DNA of 64,000 bases from Zasmidium citrigriseum. Lineage: Eukaryota > Ascomycota > Dothideomycetes > Mycosphaerellales > Mycosphaerellaceae. This document shows positions 55,668 to 64,000 of the stretch, piece by piece (the first letter of the stretch is position 1; the number at the start of each line of letters is the position of its first letter). Where the stretch lies: positions 620,001-684,000 of the forward strand of contig NHNW01000002.1 in assembly GCA_002786025.1 (NCBI GenBank), given 5' to 3'. The notes beneath the pieces were generated by a model. It ran no database searches, was not told the DNA's origin, and saw only the letters and a list, made by a program, of their open reading frames with translations. The position numbers were made by a program, and so were the translations under genes.

Positions 55668-56551
55668 TCAGACGATGTTCTTCTCCAGCCATTGCGTCCA
55701 GTCGTCCTTGGTGAAGCTGGACGAGATGCCGTTCTCGACCAGGCCCTGTATGCTGTCAGTGTTTAGATCTTTAGAAGGCCGTCGTCGTCCTACATTGAAC
55801 AAGACAGTTGGCGTGACATGGACGCCTTGAAGGCGATTGTGCTGCAACGAGTCAACTAGAGTCACACATAATCGTACTTCCTAACTCACCTTGATCAAAG
55901 GTTTGAGATCATTCGTGACCTGGTTGCCAGTGTTCATGCCGCCATCTTTGTCAGGCTTGTCGGAGATCTCCAGCTTGGAATAGATCTTCTTCTCGTCCAA
56001 GCCAACGTTTCCAGCGATCTTGGCGAGACGCTCGTACGTCTTGTTCCTCGTCTCGTTGACGACACTGACATCGAAGAATTCGGTCTGCTTATCGAACAAG
56101 GCCTTGGAGAAGTCCCAGAATTTGCTCGCATCGGTCTGCAACACGGCCACGCCAGCTTCATGCACCAAGGTCGAAGATGGGTGCCATGGTTGAATCTTGT
56201 CAATGGTCAGCACCAGAAGAAGACTTTTGAGAATGCAGAGGAAACAGACTTGCTGTCGGAAGATGAATTGGACCTTGTTGGGATACTTCTCCTTTACGAT
56301 CGGATAGACATCGTTATAGACAGTGTTGAAGATCTTCTTGGAGAACTTTGGGCCGCAAATCAGTCCAGGACATCGAGCATGAGCCTCAGAGTACTCACTG
56401 GACACACATAGTCCAAGACTATATCAGATGTTAACGAATATCACGATCCCGTTCCACTTCCGGTGAACATACAAAGCTCGAGGGTGTGTAGAGTCTCTGG
56501 CTTGGCGTTGGCGACCAGCTTCTGGCCGGCGTATTTTGGTGCGAGCGCCAT
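55668..56551 (-). CDS. Thioredoxin-fold protein, DsbA/GST-kappa-like, CPFS site
   Basis: Six exons: 56551-56473, 56418-56399 (20-nt microexon), 56345-56250, 56195-55890, 55841-55794 and 55745-55668; 208 aa; introns 48-54 nt, all GT-AG. The spliced start MALAPKYAGQKLVANAKPET runs into LFLDYVCPFSKKIFNTVY, a beta-strand plus active-site helix of the thioredoxin fold with CPFS (monothiol CxxS) in place of CPxC. The middle has KVQFIFRQQIQPWHPSSTLV, made by removing an in-frame 54-nt intron. The end has the cis-Pro region GVHVTPTVLFN followed by GLVENGISSSFTKDDWTQWL, again joined across an in-frame 48-nt intron. The family resembles DsbA-like/kappa GST proteins. A redox or glutathione-linked role is inferred; the missing resolving Cys suggests it is not a dithiol oxidase. 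Divergent from the MutL-family gene. Confidence 0.82.
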
Positions 56552-56809
56552 TTTGATGTTGTCCCAATGGATCCGATGGAGCTTCAATGAAAAGTTGATC
56601 CAGGCTGTTGAGTGTGGTGTGATCAATTGTCGAAGGACGCCCGGCGAAGAGGCAGTCACGTCATCGAGGCAGGTGCGCAGGGGTCGGAGCGCGCTCCGCC
56701 ACAGGCGCGTTGAACGCGTCTCTCGACCTCACCTCTTCGACAAAGTCACAAACCATCATGTATTCTTGCTTACACGCCTGCAAACGACTGATATGACATC
56801 CATACCATC

Positions 56810-59620
56810 ATGGCGATCCAAGCGCTGCCGGACACGACCGTGCGAGCCATAGGCGCAACTCAAGTCTTGACCGATCCAGCGGCCCTGGTCAAGGAACTGG
56901 TGGACAACGCACTCGATGCTCACGCTACCTCCATCTCCGTCGAGATCCATCACAACACTCTAGATACCGTCCAAGTACGAGACAACGGACATGGCATTGC
57001 CCCAGAGGACCGACCATTGGCGGCAAAGCGATATTGCACCAGCAAGCTTGCCAACTACGACGATCTCAAAGACATCGGCGGCTCTTCCCTGGGATTTCGA
57101 GGCGAGGCACTTGCGAGCGCGGCAGAGCTGAGCGGCTCCTTGACTATCAGCACTCGTGTTGAAGGAGAGCAAGTGGGCGCAACGTTGAAGATCAATCAGA
57201 AGGGAGAAGTCATCTCTCAAGAGAGAGCATCCCTCCCAGTCGGCACTTGCGTCAAAATCACAGACTTCATCAAAGCCAACCCAGTGCGGCGTCAGGGCGC
57301 CCTCAAGAACACAGATGCATGTCTGAAAAAGATCAAGCGATGTCTCCAAGCATACGCCTTTGCTCGACCTCATGTTCGATTCTCATTGCGGGTTCTGAAG
57401 TCAAAGACCGCGAAGGGCGACTGGGTCTACGCTCCAAAAACCAATGGCAACGCTGAAGATGCTGCCATCAAGCTTGTCGGCTCAGCATGCGCATCTCAAT
57501 GTCTATGGTCGGTTCTAGAGCATGAAGGCTTCTCCTTTCAGGCCTTTCTTCCCCGGCCCGATGCAGATGCCAGCAAGATTGGAGGCTTTGGATCGTTCAT
57601 CTCGGTTGACGTCCGTCCAGTCTCTTCAATACGAGGCCACTTCAAGCAGATTGTTAAGGCATACCGCGAGGCATTGAAGGGCGCAGGGTCTCAGTTTGAA
57701 GACGTCAAGGAGCCGTTCTTGCATCTTGAGATCAGCTGCCCGGAGGAAGCGTACGACATCAACGTTGAGCCCGCCAAAGACGATGTTGCGTTTGAAGACT
57801 CGGCCAAGGTCATACAGGGAGTGAAGAAGCTCTTTGGCGTTGTCTACGAAAGTACGAAAGCACCCGAACCCGATGAACAGGCCACTGCAAATGGCATCGA
57901 TCAGATATCTACTACAGAAGATATCACTCGCAAGGCCATAGTCCCGGAGTTGGAACCATCGAAGACCGTGGAGCAAGATGTGCCAGTCTATGCGATGTCA
58001 GGTGGGCTCGGCAACGAAAGCCTGCCCGAGGAGCCGCAAGCATTGTTTGCGGATCTCGAGGATGGCCAGCCGGCTGATGAGCCTGGAAGAAGATTTCGAA
58101 CCAACATGTATGGATGCGATGAGGAAGATCTGGAGCTGTTAGATGGACAACCAGCCGAAGACAGGACATTGGCGACTTTGCAGGAACTCCGTGCAGCAAG
58201 AAAAGATATTACGGTGTCCAACCCATGGGTTCTCGCCAAACTGAATTCTTCTTCGAAGCGAGCAGAGCTACCACAGCCGAGAGAGACCCACGAAGATGCA
58301 GGCGTAGATGTTGTCAGCTCTCCATCCAAGCAGCGTCGCCCACATCTGGATACGGAAGAACCTCTGCTGCCAACACCTCGGCCTTCGTCGCCATCGCCAC
58401 CTGTCGAGCGCTTCCATCCATCGGATCACGTCCCAAACATGCGTGTGGCGAGGAACGGAAATATGATCAACCTGCCGCCTCCGCAAATGTACACGCCAAT
58501 GCCTTCAAGCGAGATGCCCATCCCGGAACCTGAAGATTTTGGCGTGATGCATGAAGACAGACGCCGGAACATGAACTATGCATCATCTCCGCAAACCATC
58601 GATCTGTCGTCTGGCACCCCATTAGGCGCTGTTCCAGACTTCAATCCACGTCCTCGTCAGAGTCCAAGGAAGCAGAATCAGCAATCAAGGGCCAACAAGC
58701 CTTTCGTGTCGCCACTCAAAGATCAGCCTCCTCGAGAGAAGGTCTGGTTTGATCACTTGGAGAATATCGATAATCGCCAATGGCGCCCACCGAGGCCTCG
58801 CATGACCCACAACATGGTCTCGCAAGGTGAACTAGGCGACTTTATCGAGGAAGCACGGCCATTGACGCCTCCCAGGCGCAATCGCGACATCAGAGACTTT
58901 GTCGGTGCTCGCAATCAGGACTCGGTATCAGCCCTCATCGAGTCTCGGAACTATCCACAACGTCAGGATAGCGATATGACTCTTGGCCAAGAGAATGAGG
59001 CTGACAATCAGCGTGCTGCTCGTCCTAGACGCAATACCGGAGGCCCCGGCTTCGTTCGAGCCAGTGAGGTAGCCGAAATGAACGAAAACCTCGACTCTCC
59101 TGGGAAGCAGGCCTCAGCTCCGCGTAAACGCCGCAAGACGAGTGAGAGACCAGCACTGCAGGACCTCAGCACCAACGCACCGCACGCCAGAGAAGCAGAA
59201 GAAGACGAAGAGTACCGACCTACCACAAACCGATCTCTTTCACGACGCCGCAGCTCCCACAAAGTCGGCCGCACGAAATCCTCGAAACTTCCTCTCGAGC
59301 GAACGCCAGCCGGCCAAGCCATGCAAAACGTCTTCTTGCCGACATCTGTGTCCGTCCACGCAATCTCGCAACTCGCAGGCCAGATTGACGAAGAGCATTC
59401 GGTGGTTGGATACAATCAGCCGGCTCTCGATCCGGACGATGTCTTCAGCGCCAATCCGCCGGACCTGATGGACCTCACGAACAACCTTCACGACCTTCTC
59501 TTGAAAGCTGGCGAGGATACTGATATTCCTAGCCCGGATCAGCTTTTCAACGAAGTTCAGAAGGCCTTTGCTCGGCATGGTGGAAGTCAGGAGGGAGATG
59601 AAGTCATGTCTTCAATCTAA
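56810..59620 (+). CDS. MutL-family mismatch repair ATPase (Mlh2-like)
   Basis: Single exon, 936 aa. The N-terminal GHKL ATPase of MutL is complete: motif I KELVDNALDA (Glu 29, Asn 33), motif II DNGHGI (58-63), motif III GFRGEAL (95-101), and the transducer domain with FISVDVRPVSSIRGHFKQI and EISCPEEAYDINVEPAKDDV up to about residue 345. After this the sequence is long, Pro/Ser/Asp-rich and looks disordered, with short conserved tracts (RKDITVSNPWVLAKLN, EHSVVGYNQPALDPDDVF) and no endonuclease motif (DQHA-x2-E-x4-E), so PMS1/PMS2 and MLH3 types are unlikely. The ending is also unlike MLH1 (no FERC). Mlh2/human PMS1-like is the best remaining choice, an accessory MutL subunit in nuclear mismatch repair or conversion-tract control. 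It is about 260 bp from, and divergent to, the thioredoxin-like gene. Confidence 0.8.
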   Translation: MAIQALPDTTVRAIGATQVLTDPAALVKELVDNALDAHATSISVEIHHNTLDTVQVRDNGHGIAPEDRPLAAKRYCTSKLANYDDLKDIGGSSLGFRGEALASAAELSGSLTISTRVEGEQVGATLKINQKGEVISQERASLPVGTCVKITDFIKANPVRRQGALKNTDACLKKIKRCLQAYAFARPHVRFSLRVLKSKTAKGDWVYAPKTNGNAEDAAIKLVGSACASQCLWSVLEHEGFSFQAFLPRPDADASKIGGFGSFISVDVRPVSSIRGHFKQIVKAYREALKGAGSQFEDVKEPFLHLEISCPEEAYDINVEPAKDDVAFEDSAKVIQGVKKLFGVVYESTKAPEPDEQATANGIDQISTTEDITRKAIVPELEPSKTVEQDVPVYAMSGGLGNESLPEEPQALFADLEDGQPADEPGRRFRTNMYGCDEEDLELLDGQPAEDRTLATLQELRAARKDITVSNPWVLAKLNSSSKRAELPQPRETHEDAGVDVVSSPSKQRRPHLDTEEPLLPTPRPSSPSPPVERFHPSDHVPNMRVARNGNMINLPPPQMYTPMPSSEMPIPEPEDFGVMHEDRRRNMNYASSPQTIDLSSGTPLGAVPDFNPRPRQSPRKQNQQSRANKPFVSPLKDQPPREKVWFDHLENIDNRQWRPPRPRMTHNMVSQGELGDFIEEARPLTPPRRNRDIRDFVGARNQDSVSALIESRNYPQRQDSDMTLGQENEADNQRAARPRRNTGGPGFVRASEVAEMNENLDSPGKQASAPRKRRKTSERPALQDLSTNAPHAREAEEDEEYRPTTNRSLSRRRSSHKVGRTKSSKLPLERTPAGQAMQNVFLPTSVSVHAISQLAGQIDEEHSVVGYNQPALDPDDVFSANPPDLMDLTNNLHDLLLKAGEDTDIPSPDQLFNEVQKAFARHGGSQEGDEVMSSI

Positions 59621-59871
59621 TCTCCAACGAAACGATCTCTTTTGCTCTTTCGATTTGCTTGGGCGTAACACTGGCGCTGACGGAAGATACCCAGACTTGC
59701 TTTGCTTCACTTTGCTCTGATGGTTGGAAGATGGCTCTGTAATGCAGTCTATAGCACACAAACTTGCTGCTCGTAGCACTTTCTCCATCCAACTTTGCAG
59801 ACGATCCAACGAGTCTAACCTCCACGGCAGCTCTATACTCAATACATGTCCCAGAACGCCCTTGTCTAAGT

Positions 59872-61059
59872 CTATTGCGCCCCTTTCTTCCCAGATGAAA
59901 TGTCCTCGTCATCTCCATCCCCGTCGTCAAAAACGTCGCGTTCCTGCGCATCCTCGTCATCAGTGAATTCGTCCCGATACCCTCTATCCAAATCCGGCTC
60001 GTCCTCATACGTGGGATGTAAGGAAATGTCGTCATCTCTACTCCGCAGAATATCTATCGCCTCCTGCTCGTCCGGATCGTCCACGTACTCCCCGTCTGGA
60101 TCGCTGGTTCGTCGACCGTTTACAGCGGCTGCTGCCTCCTCGGCTTCGAGCTGTTTCGCGCGGGCTTTTGTGCGTACGTAGATGAGGTAGCCGGTTCCTA
60201 TGCCGACGACTATTCCTATGGCGGCGCTGAGGTAGCTGACGATTTTGGTCTTGGTGTCCATTTTGTCGCCGTTTTCCGCGATATCGCCTATCCGCGCGCC
60301 AACGAAGATATGCAGGAGGAGTTTCGGGGAAGCGATTGCTGTCGCGAGCATGAAATTCGGCCAGGTCACCGTTTGAATCGTGCTGATAGCGCCGTTGGCG
60401 AAGCTGTAAGGTAGAGGACATAACCGGATCATGCAAAGTAGTTTAAGCCCGTCGTGTTTCAGCACCAGTGATAGCGCCGCGAACTGTTTGTTCTTTTCTG
60501 TCATTTTGGATACGAAGCTCTTGAGAACGGTCCTGGAGACCACGAAGGAGACTGTTGATCCGATGACCGTTGCTGGGGCCATGATCAACCAGCCTTTCAT
60601 GCCGAACACGAAACCCGCGATTGTTACGCATGTCGAATATCCGATCATCGGCGGGAAAGATACGAAGAATGTCATGAAGAAGAGGATTAGCCAGCCCGCG
60701 GGTAACTCTCTCCATCTCTTAGCCGCCGGACTCAGCCAGGCGAAAATGCGCTCGTTGTATACCAAAAACAGTATCGATAGGACGGTGCATATTATCCCGA
60801 GGATTGAGAGGGCGGTTCGTTGGAGGATGGTGAGTTTGTACCACATCTTCATGCCCCGGCGGTTCCATTTGTCTGCGGTTTGCATCCATCGCGCTGCGAC
60901 GTTTTGCGGGCGGTTGGTGGGGTTGTTGTCGAGGGATCTTCGCGACCAGATGGGCGAGATGGAGCGGCGGGAGTCGTGGATGGGGAGGATGTGGTCGTCT
61001 TCGTCGTCGAATTGGTCGGCCAGCGCTCGCGCCGTTGACGACCAGTCCGCGCGCGCCAT
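59872..61059 (-). CDS. TVP38: Tvp38/TMEM64-family Golgi membrane protein
   Basis: Single exon, 395 aa from ATG 61059 (MARADWSSTARALADQFDDE); the frame is open upstream but this Met gives the usual N-terminus. Membrane segments: about 78-101 (RTALSILGIICTVLSILFLV), 123-139, 141-176 (the VTT/SNARE-associated core, GYSTCVTIAGFVFGMKGWLI, APATVIGSTVSFVVSR), 205-255 (LLCMIRLCPLPYSFANGAIS, ASPKLLLHIFVGARIGDIAE) and 275-295. The acidic cytosolic tail (EYVDDPDEQEAIDILRSRDD) ends in Asp/Glu clusters. Family members include yeast Tvp38 of Tvp-containing Golgi vesicles and DedA-type lipid scramblases; lipid scrambling here is inferred from the fold. It shares a divergent 600-bp region with the lyase gene. 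Confidence 0.9.
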   Translation of the reverse strand: MARADWSSTARALADQFDDEDDHILPIHDSRRSISPIWSRRSLDNNPTNRPQNVAARWMQTADKWNRRGMKMWYKLTILQRTALSILGIICTVLSILFLVYNERIFAWLSPAAKRWRELPAGWLILFFMTFFVSFPPMIGYSTCVTIAGFVFGMKGWLIMAPATVIGSTVSFVVSRTVLKSFVSKMTEKNKQFAALSLVLKHDGLKLLCMIRLCPLPYSFANGAISTIQTVTWPNFMLATAIASPKLLLHIFVGARIGDIAENGDKMDTKTKIVSYLSAAIGIVVGIGTGYLIYVRTKARAKQLEAEEAAAAVNGRRTSDPDGEYVDDPDEQEAIDILRSRDDDISLHPTYEDEPDLDRGYRDEFTDDEDAQERDVFDDGDGDDEDISSGKKGAQ

Positions 61060-61660
61060 GGCGGGTATGGGATGTTGGCGGCGGAGGGATGAGGATGGAT
61101 GGATGCTCGCGGGGACTGTTTGCTCATGTACTCCACTGCTCAAGGCAGCCGGATTCGGGAGACTCAGCGTACAGATGCATTGGCGCGCCAGCAAGGAAGG
61201 ACACTCGTTGGTGTCTCTGCTTACTACTTGACAACCAGACTGCGCCTCGACCACGACTCCAGCTGGGACGAAGTGCGGCCGTTAGAGCCGACGTCACTAG
61301 CACGTGCTCAATACTCAGGTGAAGAAGTCAAGGCACCGTAGGCCACGAAGAAGACCACTTTCTCCTGAATCCAACAACCACATCCCAGCCTCCAACATCG
61401 ACCAACATCCTTGGGAGTCGATCATACACTTCTCTCCCTTTTTTGTTCGGCGTCTATGTAGTCGCCGTCTGTGGCCAACAGCTTGCCCTCTTGGCGGAGC
61501 TGCTCGCTGACCCATAATGCTGCAGTACACGAATCAGGGTAAATGCGCCTGGGAGATCGCTGTCTCCAACACTTCTCTCCTTGATATTGCTTCTTCCGAT
61601 CTCGCTCTCTATTCTCTCAATCCGCTCCCCTTCAAACACCGCAAACAAGAAAGATCCAAC
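61060..61660. promoter_or_regulatory. Divergent upstream region of TVP38 and PcaB/PurB-like lyase
   Basis: About 600 bp between two divergent starts. The lyase frame is open upstream to an ATG at 61517, so part of the right side could be coding. A CT-rich leader lies at 61,420-61,660. No single element assigned. Confidence 0.45.
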
Positions 61661-63043
61661 ATGCCAGTCAGCGCAATCGACTCCTTCCTCTTCAAAAACC
61701 TCTTCGGCACAGCCCCCATCCGCAAAGTCTTCGACGACAAAACCTACGTCGACTACTACTGCATGAAAGTCGAAGTGGGTCTAGCCCTCGCACAAGCCTC
61801 CTGCGGAATAATCCCCAAAACCTCCGCCAACGAAATCGCAGACGTGGCAACCCGGCTCTCCCTGGACTACGACCGCCTCTCGGAAGAAACTGAGATCGTG
61901 GGCTATCCAATCTTACCCCTGGTCCGGCAGCTCTCAGAAGGCTGTGGCGAGGATGCCGGCCGGTATGTCCATTGGGGCGCCACGACGCAGGATATCCAGG
62001 ATACGGCGGCGGTGTTGCAGATGAAGGATGGGTTGGAGCTGGTGGAGGCGAAGTTGAAGAGTGTTACGGCGACGTTGTCGAGTTTGGCGGCGAAGTTTAG
62101 GGATACGCCGATGGCGGGACGGACGCATTTGCAGCATGCTTTGCCGGTGACTTTTGGGTATAAGTGTGCGGTTTATTTGTCGAGTTTTCAACGGCATATC
62201 GAAAGGTTGCAACAACTTCGACCACGTTGTTTACTTGTGCAGTTTGGTGGAGCGGCGGGGACTCTGGCTTCATTAGGTCCGGATTCTGAGCAAAGTCTCC
62301 AGGTCAGGAAAACACTATCCAAGCAACTCGACCTCGAAGATCCATCGATCACATGGCATACAGCACGGGACGGTATAGCCGAAATCATCAACTTCCTCGC
62401 CCTCATCGGTGGAACTTTAGGCAAGCTGGCAACCGACTTCATCATCATGTCTTCGAACGAATTCAACGAAGTCAGCGAACCATTCGTCCCGCATAGGGGA
62501 GCAAGTTCAACAATGCCACAAAAGCGGAATCCCATCTCCAGCGAAGTGGTACTCGCAGTCTCAAAAATCTTACGATCAAACGCTGGCTTATGTCTCGACG
62601 CCATGATCACAGACTTTGAACGAGCGAGTGGACCGTGGCATCTTGAGTGGGCCGCAGTACCAGAGTCATTCGTAATAGCTGTTGGAGCACTATCACAAGC
62701 AGACTTTGCGCTTGCTGGCCTGGTTGTCAACACGACTCATATGACGCGGAATCTCAACTCTACGAAAGGACTTATCGTAGCAGAGGCTGTTATGATGGAG
62801 CTAGCGAAGACAGTGGGTCGACAGCAGGCCCATGATATCATCTACGAGGCTTGTAAGGAGACGATTGACAGTATGAATGCCAGTCAGACGCTGTTCGATA
62901 CCCTCATCAAGAAGGAAGATGTCGTCAACGCTCTGGAGCCGGAGAAGCTAGAGGAACTTTGCAAACCAGCAAATTATTTGGGTGCTACGAGTGCGATGGT
63001 CGACAATGTGCTGTCGTTGAATGCTGGGCTGGGTGTACTATAA
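61661..63043 (+). CDS. Fumarase/aspartase-superfamily lyase, PcaB/PurB-like
   Basis: Single exon, 460 aa from ATG 61661. An alternative upstream ATG at 61517 would add 48 residues (MLQYTNQGKCAWEIAVSNTS...), a possible targeting extension; I prefer 61661 because homologues begin near SAIDSFLFKNLFGT. Superfamily motifs: HWGATTQDIQDTA (104-116), MAGRTHLQHALPVTFGYK (151-168) and the signature GASSTMPQKRNP (280-291) with catalytic Ser 282/283. The pattern STMPQKRNP and the short helical C-terminus fit bacterial-type 3-carboxy-cis,cis-muconate cycloisomerase (PcaB) and the PurB-like group rather than fungal Ade13. The substrate is uncertain: aromatic catabolism or another succino-type lyase. A fungal muconate cycloisomerase of the beta-propeller type also exists, so a distinct role is possible. 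Confidence 0.85.
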   Translation: MPVSAIDSFLFKNLFGTAPIRKVFDDKTYVDYYCMKVEVGLALAQASCGIIPKTSANEIADVATRLSLDYDRLSEETEIVGYPILPLVRQLSEGCGEDAGRYVHWGATTQDIQDTAAVLQMKDGLELVEAKLKSVTATLSSLAAKFRDTPMAGRTHLQHALPVTFGYKCAVYLSSFQRHIERLQQLRPRCLLVQFGGAAGTLASLGPDSEQSLQVRKTLSKQLDLEDPSITWHTARDGIAEIINFLALIGGTLGKLATDFIIMSSNEFNEVSEPFVPHRGASSTMPQKRNPISSEVVLAVSKILRSNAGLCLDAMITDFERASGPWHLEWAAVPESFVIAVGALSQADFALAGLVVNTTHMTRNLNSTKGLIVAEAVMMELAKTVGRQQAHDIIYEACKETIDSMNASQTLFDTLIKKEDVVNALEPEKLEELCKPANYLGATSAMVDNVLSLNAGLGVL

Positions 63044-63113
63044 CCCCGGGCGAGGAGAAACATTGACGTTGGATGATCATGATCATGTACAGCAGCTCAA
63101 AGCCTGGGTATCT

Positions 63114-64000
63114 TCACGAAACGCCATGCTCTTGACCAGCTTCATCAACCAACCAATTCCTCCTCCCATCCCTCCTCATCCCCTCCGCGAAAACATACCT
63201 CTTCCCCGCCCTCACCAAGCCTTTATCCCTGACCCTCTCCTTCTCCCACTCGGCCCCCTCAAAATCATCCAAAACCCTCGATCCCGCCAGATAATACATC
63301 TTGCCAGCCAACGTATCAGGCTGCACAGGGATCCTCGGCTCTCTCCTCCTCTGAAATATCACAACAACAATGACAAGGATCATAATTCCGAGGATGGCAA
63401 GCGACATGTACGACGACACGAGGAATTGGCCCCATGTTTGGCCTGTAGCGAAGGGTACGCCGGAGATGACAATGTTGAGGGCTTCGGCTGTGAGGGTTGT
63501 GAATGTTATCAGCGCGGGGAGGAAGTATCGATTCCTTAGCGTGATCCACGTGGAAAGGATCGGGGTATTTGAAGGCGTGAAACATATCGTTCGCTTCGCC
63601 GAGGAAGGTCGGCGAGAGAGGGCGATGTATGGCGCCATTACAACGGAGCTCTGTTCGACTGTGCGCCAGGAGGTTGCGATTACCGTGCCAGCGCCTGTGA
63701 GTATGAAGCGCGGACCGAAGGTGTTGCTGCTGAAGAAGTTGTTGAAGCCGTCTGGGTTGCCATCGAGGTAGTACGCGAGCACGACGCCGAAGGTTCCGAG
63801 GATTAGGAGGAGGAGGAGGGGGTCGAGCCAGTGGAGGCGGAGGGAGTGGGTTGGACTTGATGAGGTGGTGTTGTTGATGGGGGTATAGCTGCCGACGCCT
63901 TTGGAGTAGACGGATGAAGAGGAGTCGTTGATGTCTTGTATTAGGGGGTGGACTCCGTAGGAGAGGCTTCCGGTCTCGGATTTGTATGTTGAGAGTTTGT
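63114..64000 (-). CDS. DUF3433 membrane protein, C-terminal part
   Basis: Minus-strand frame open from the right edge to the stop at 63114, at least 295 codons; the N-terminus lies outside. Features: an extracytoplasmic stretch (TYKSETGSLSYGVHPLIQDI, SYTPINNTTSSS), a transmembrane segment WLDPLLLLLILGTFGVVLAY, a region with GPRFILTGAGTVIATSWRTV and VVMAPYIALSR (typical DUF3433), a second membrane segment about 63,450-63,510, and a third near FLVSSYMSLAILGIMILVIV, followed by a basic cytosolic tail. DUF3433 proteins are large fungal multi-pass membrane proteins of unknown function, often with two such modules. Intron absence in this part is compatible with the open frame. Confidence 0.8.
   Translation of the reverse strand, partial: KLSTYKSETGSLSYGVHPLIQDINDSSSSVYSKGVGSYTPINNTTSSSPTHSLRLHWLDPLLLLLILGTFGVVLAYYLDGNPDGFNNFFSSNTFGPRFILTGAGTVIATSWRTVEQSSVVMAPYIALSRRPSSAKRTICFTPSNTPILSTWITLRNRYFLPALITFTTLTAEALNIVISGVPFATGQTWGQFLVSSYMSLAILGIMILVIVVVIFQRRREPRIPVQPDTLAGKMYYLAGSRVLDDFEGAEWEKERVRDKGLVRAGKRYVFAEGMRRDGRRNWLVDEAGQEHGVS

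Noticed and set aside
63781..63830. GGA-rich microsatellite
   Set aside because: Part of Leu codons of a membrane segment in the DUF3433 gene; not an independent repeat.

Overview
The window is nuclear DNA of a filamentous ascomycete (Pezizomycotina), and I infer Dothideomycetes. The evidence is dense genes on both strands, introns of about 48-107 nt with GTNNGT donors and CTAAC/CTGAC branch sites, and typical families: a HET-domain protein, DUF3659/LEA-like repeats, a Zn2Cys6-type regulator, DUF3433, Snt2, Tos1 and Pex13. All gene models were read from sequence; no alignment was run.

Layout. 1-5.8 kb: the 3'-truncated gene of a giant LEA-like repeat protein (minus). 8.3-12.5 kb: an IQ-motif protein with a 13-nt microexon and a gene whose N-terminus looks like a Tc1/mariner DNA-binding region. 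13.1-25.8 kb: SNT2 chromatin reader, DUS2 tRNA dihydrouridine synthase, a FAS1-domain secreted protein, FAN1 repair nuclease and an F-box protein. 26.7-33.3 kb: an accessory-looking block with GH27 alpha-galactosidase plus lectin, an astacin-like metalloprotease, a HET gene and a divergent ankyrin gene. 33.7-49.5 kb: housekeeping genes SF3B1/HSH155, RSC4, TOS1, PEX13, a small 2EXR-like gene and SDC1. 51.4-54.0 kb: a Ser-rich orphan and a regulator with an incomplete zinc cluster. 55.0 kb: an unusual tRNA-Lys(CUU) locus. 55.7-64 kb: a thioredoxin-fold protein, a MutL-family (Mlh2-like) protein, a Tvp38-family membrane protein, a PcaB/PurB-like lyase and the 3' part of a DUF3433 membrane protein.

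The most interesting object is at 54,982-55,169. A tRNA-Lys(CUU) is recognisable up to nucleotide 54 of the T-loop. It is then interrupted by a 52-nt segment with GTAAGT, CTGAC and CAG. The T-arm resumes, and a second 54-nt segment (GTAAAT, CTAAC, CAG) interrupts the acceptor 3' strand. Removing both segments plus a 9-nt anticodon-loop intron leaves exactly 73 nt with the expected cloverleaf, a G1-C72 pair and a U discriminator. This is a candidate tRNA gene carrying two mRNA-type introns, or a tRNA broken by intron-like insertions. Several protein genes also hide short introns whose length is a multiple of three (SF3B1, PEX13, the thioredoxin-like gene), so simple open-frame reading mis-annotates them.
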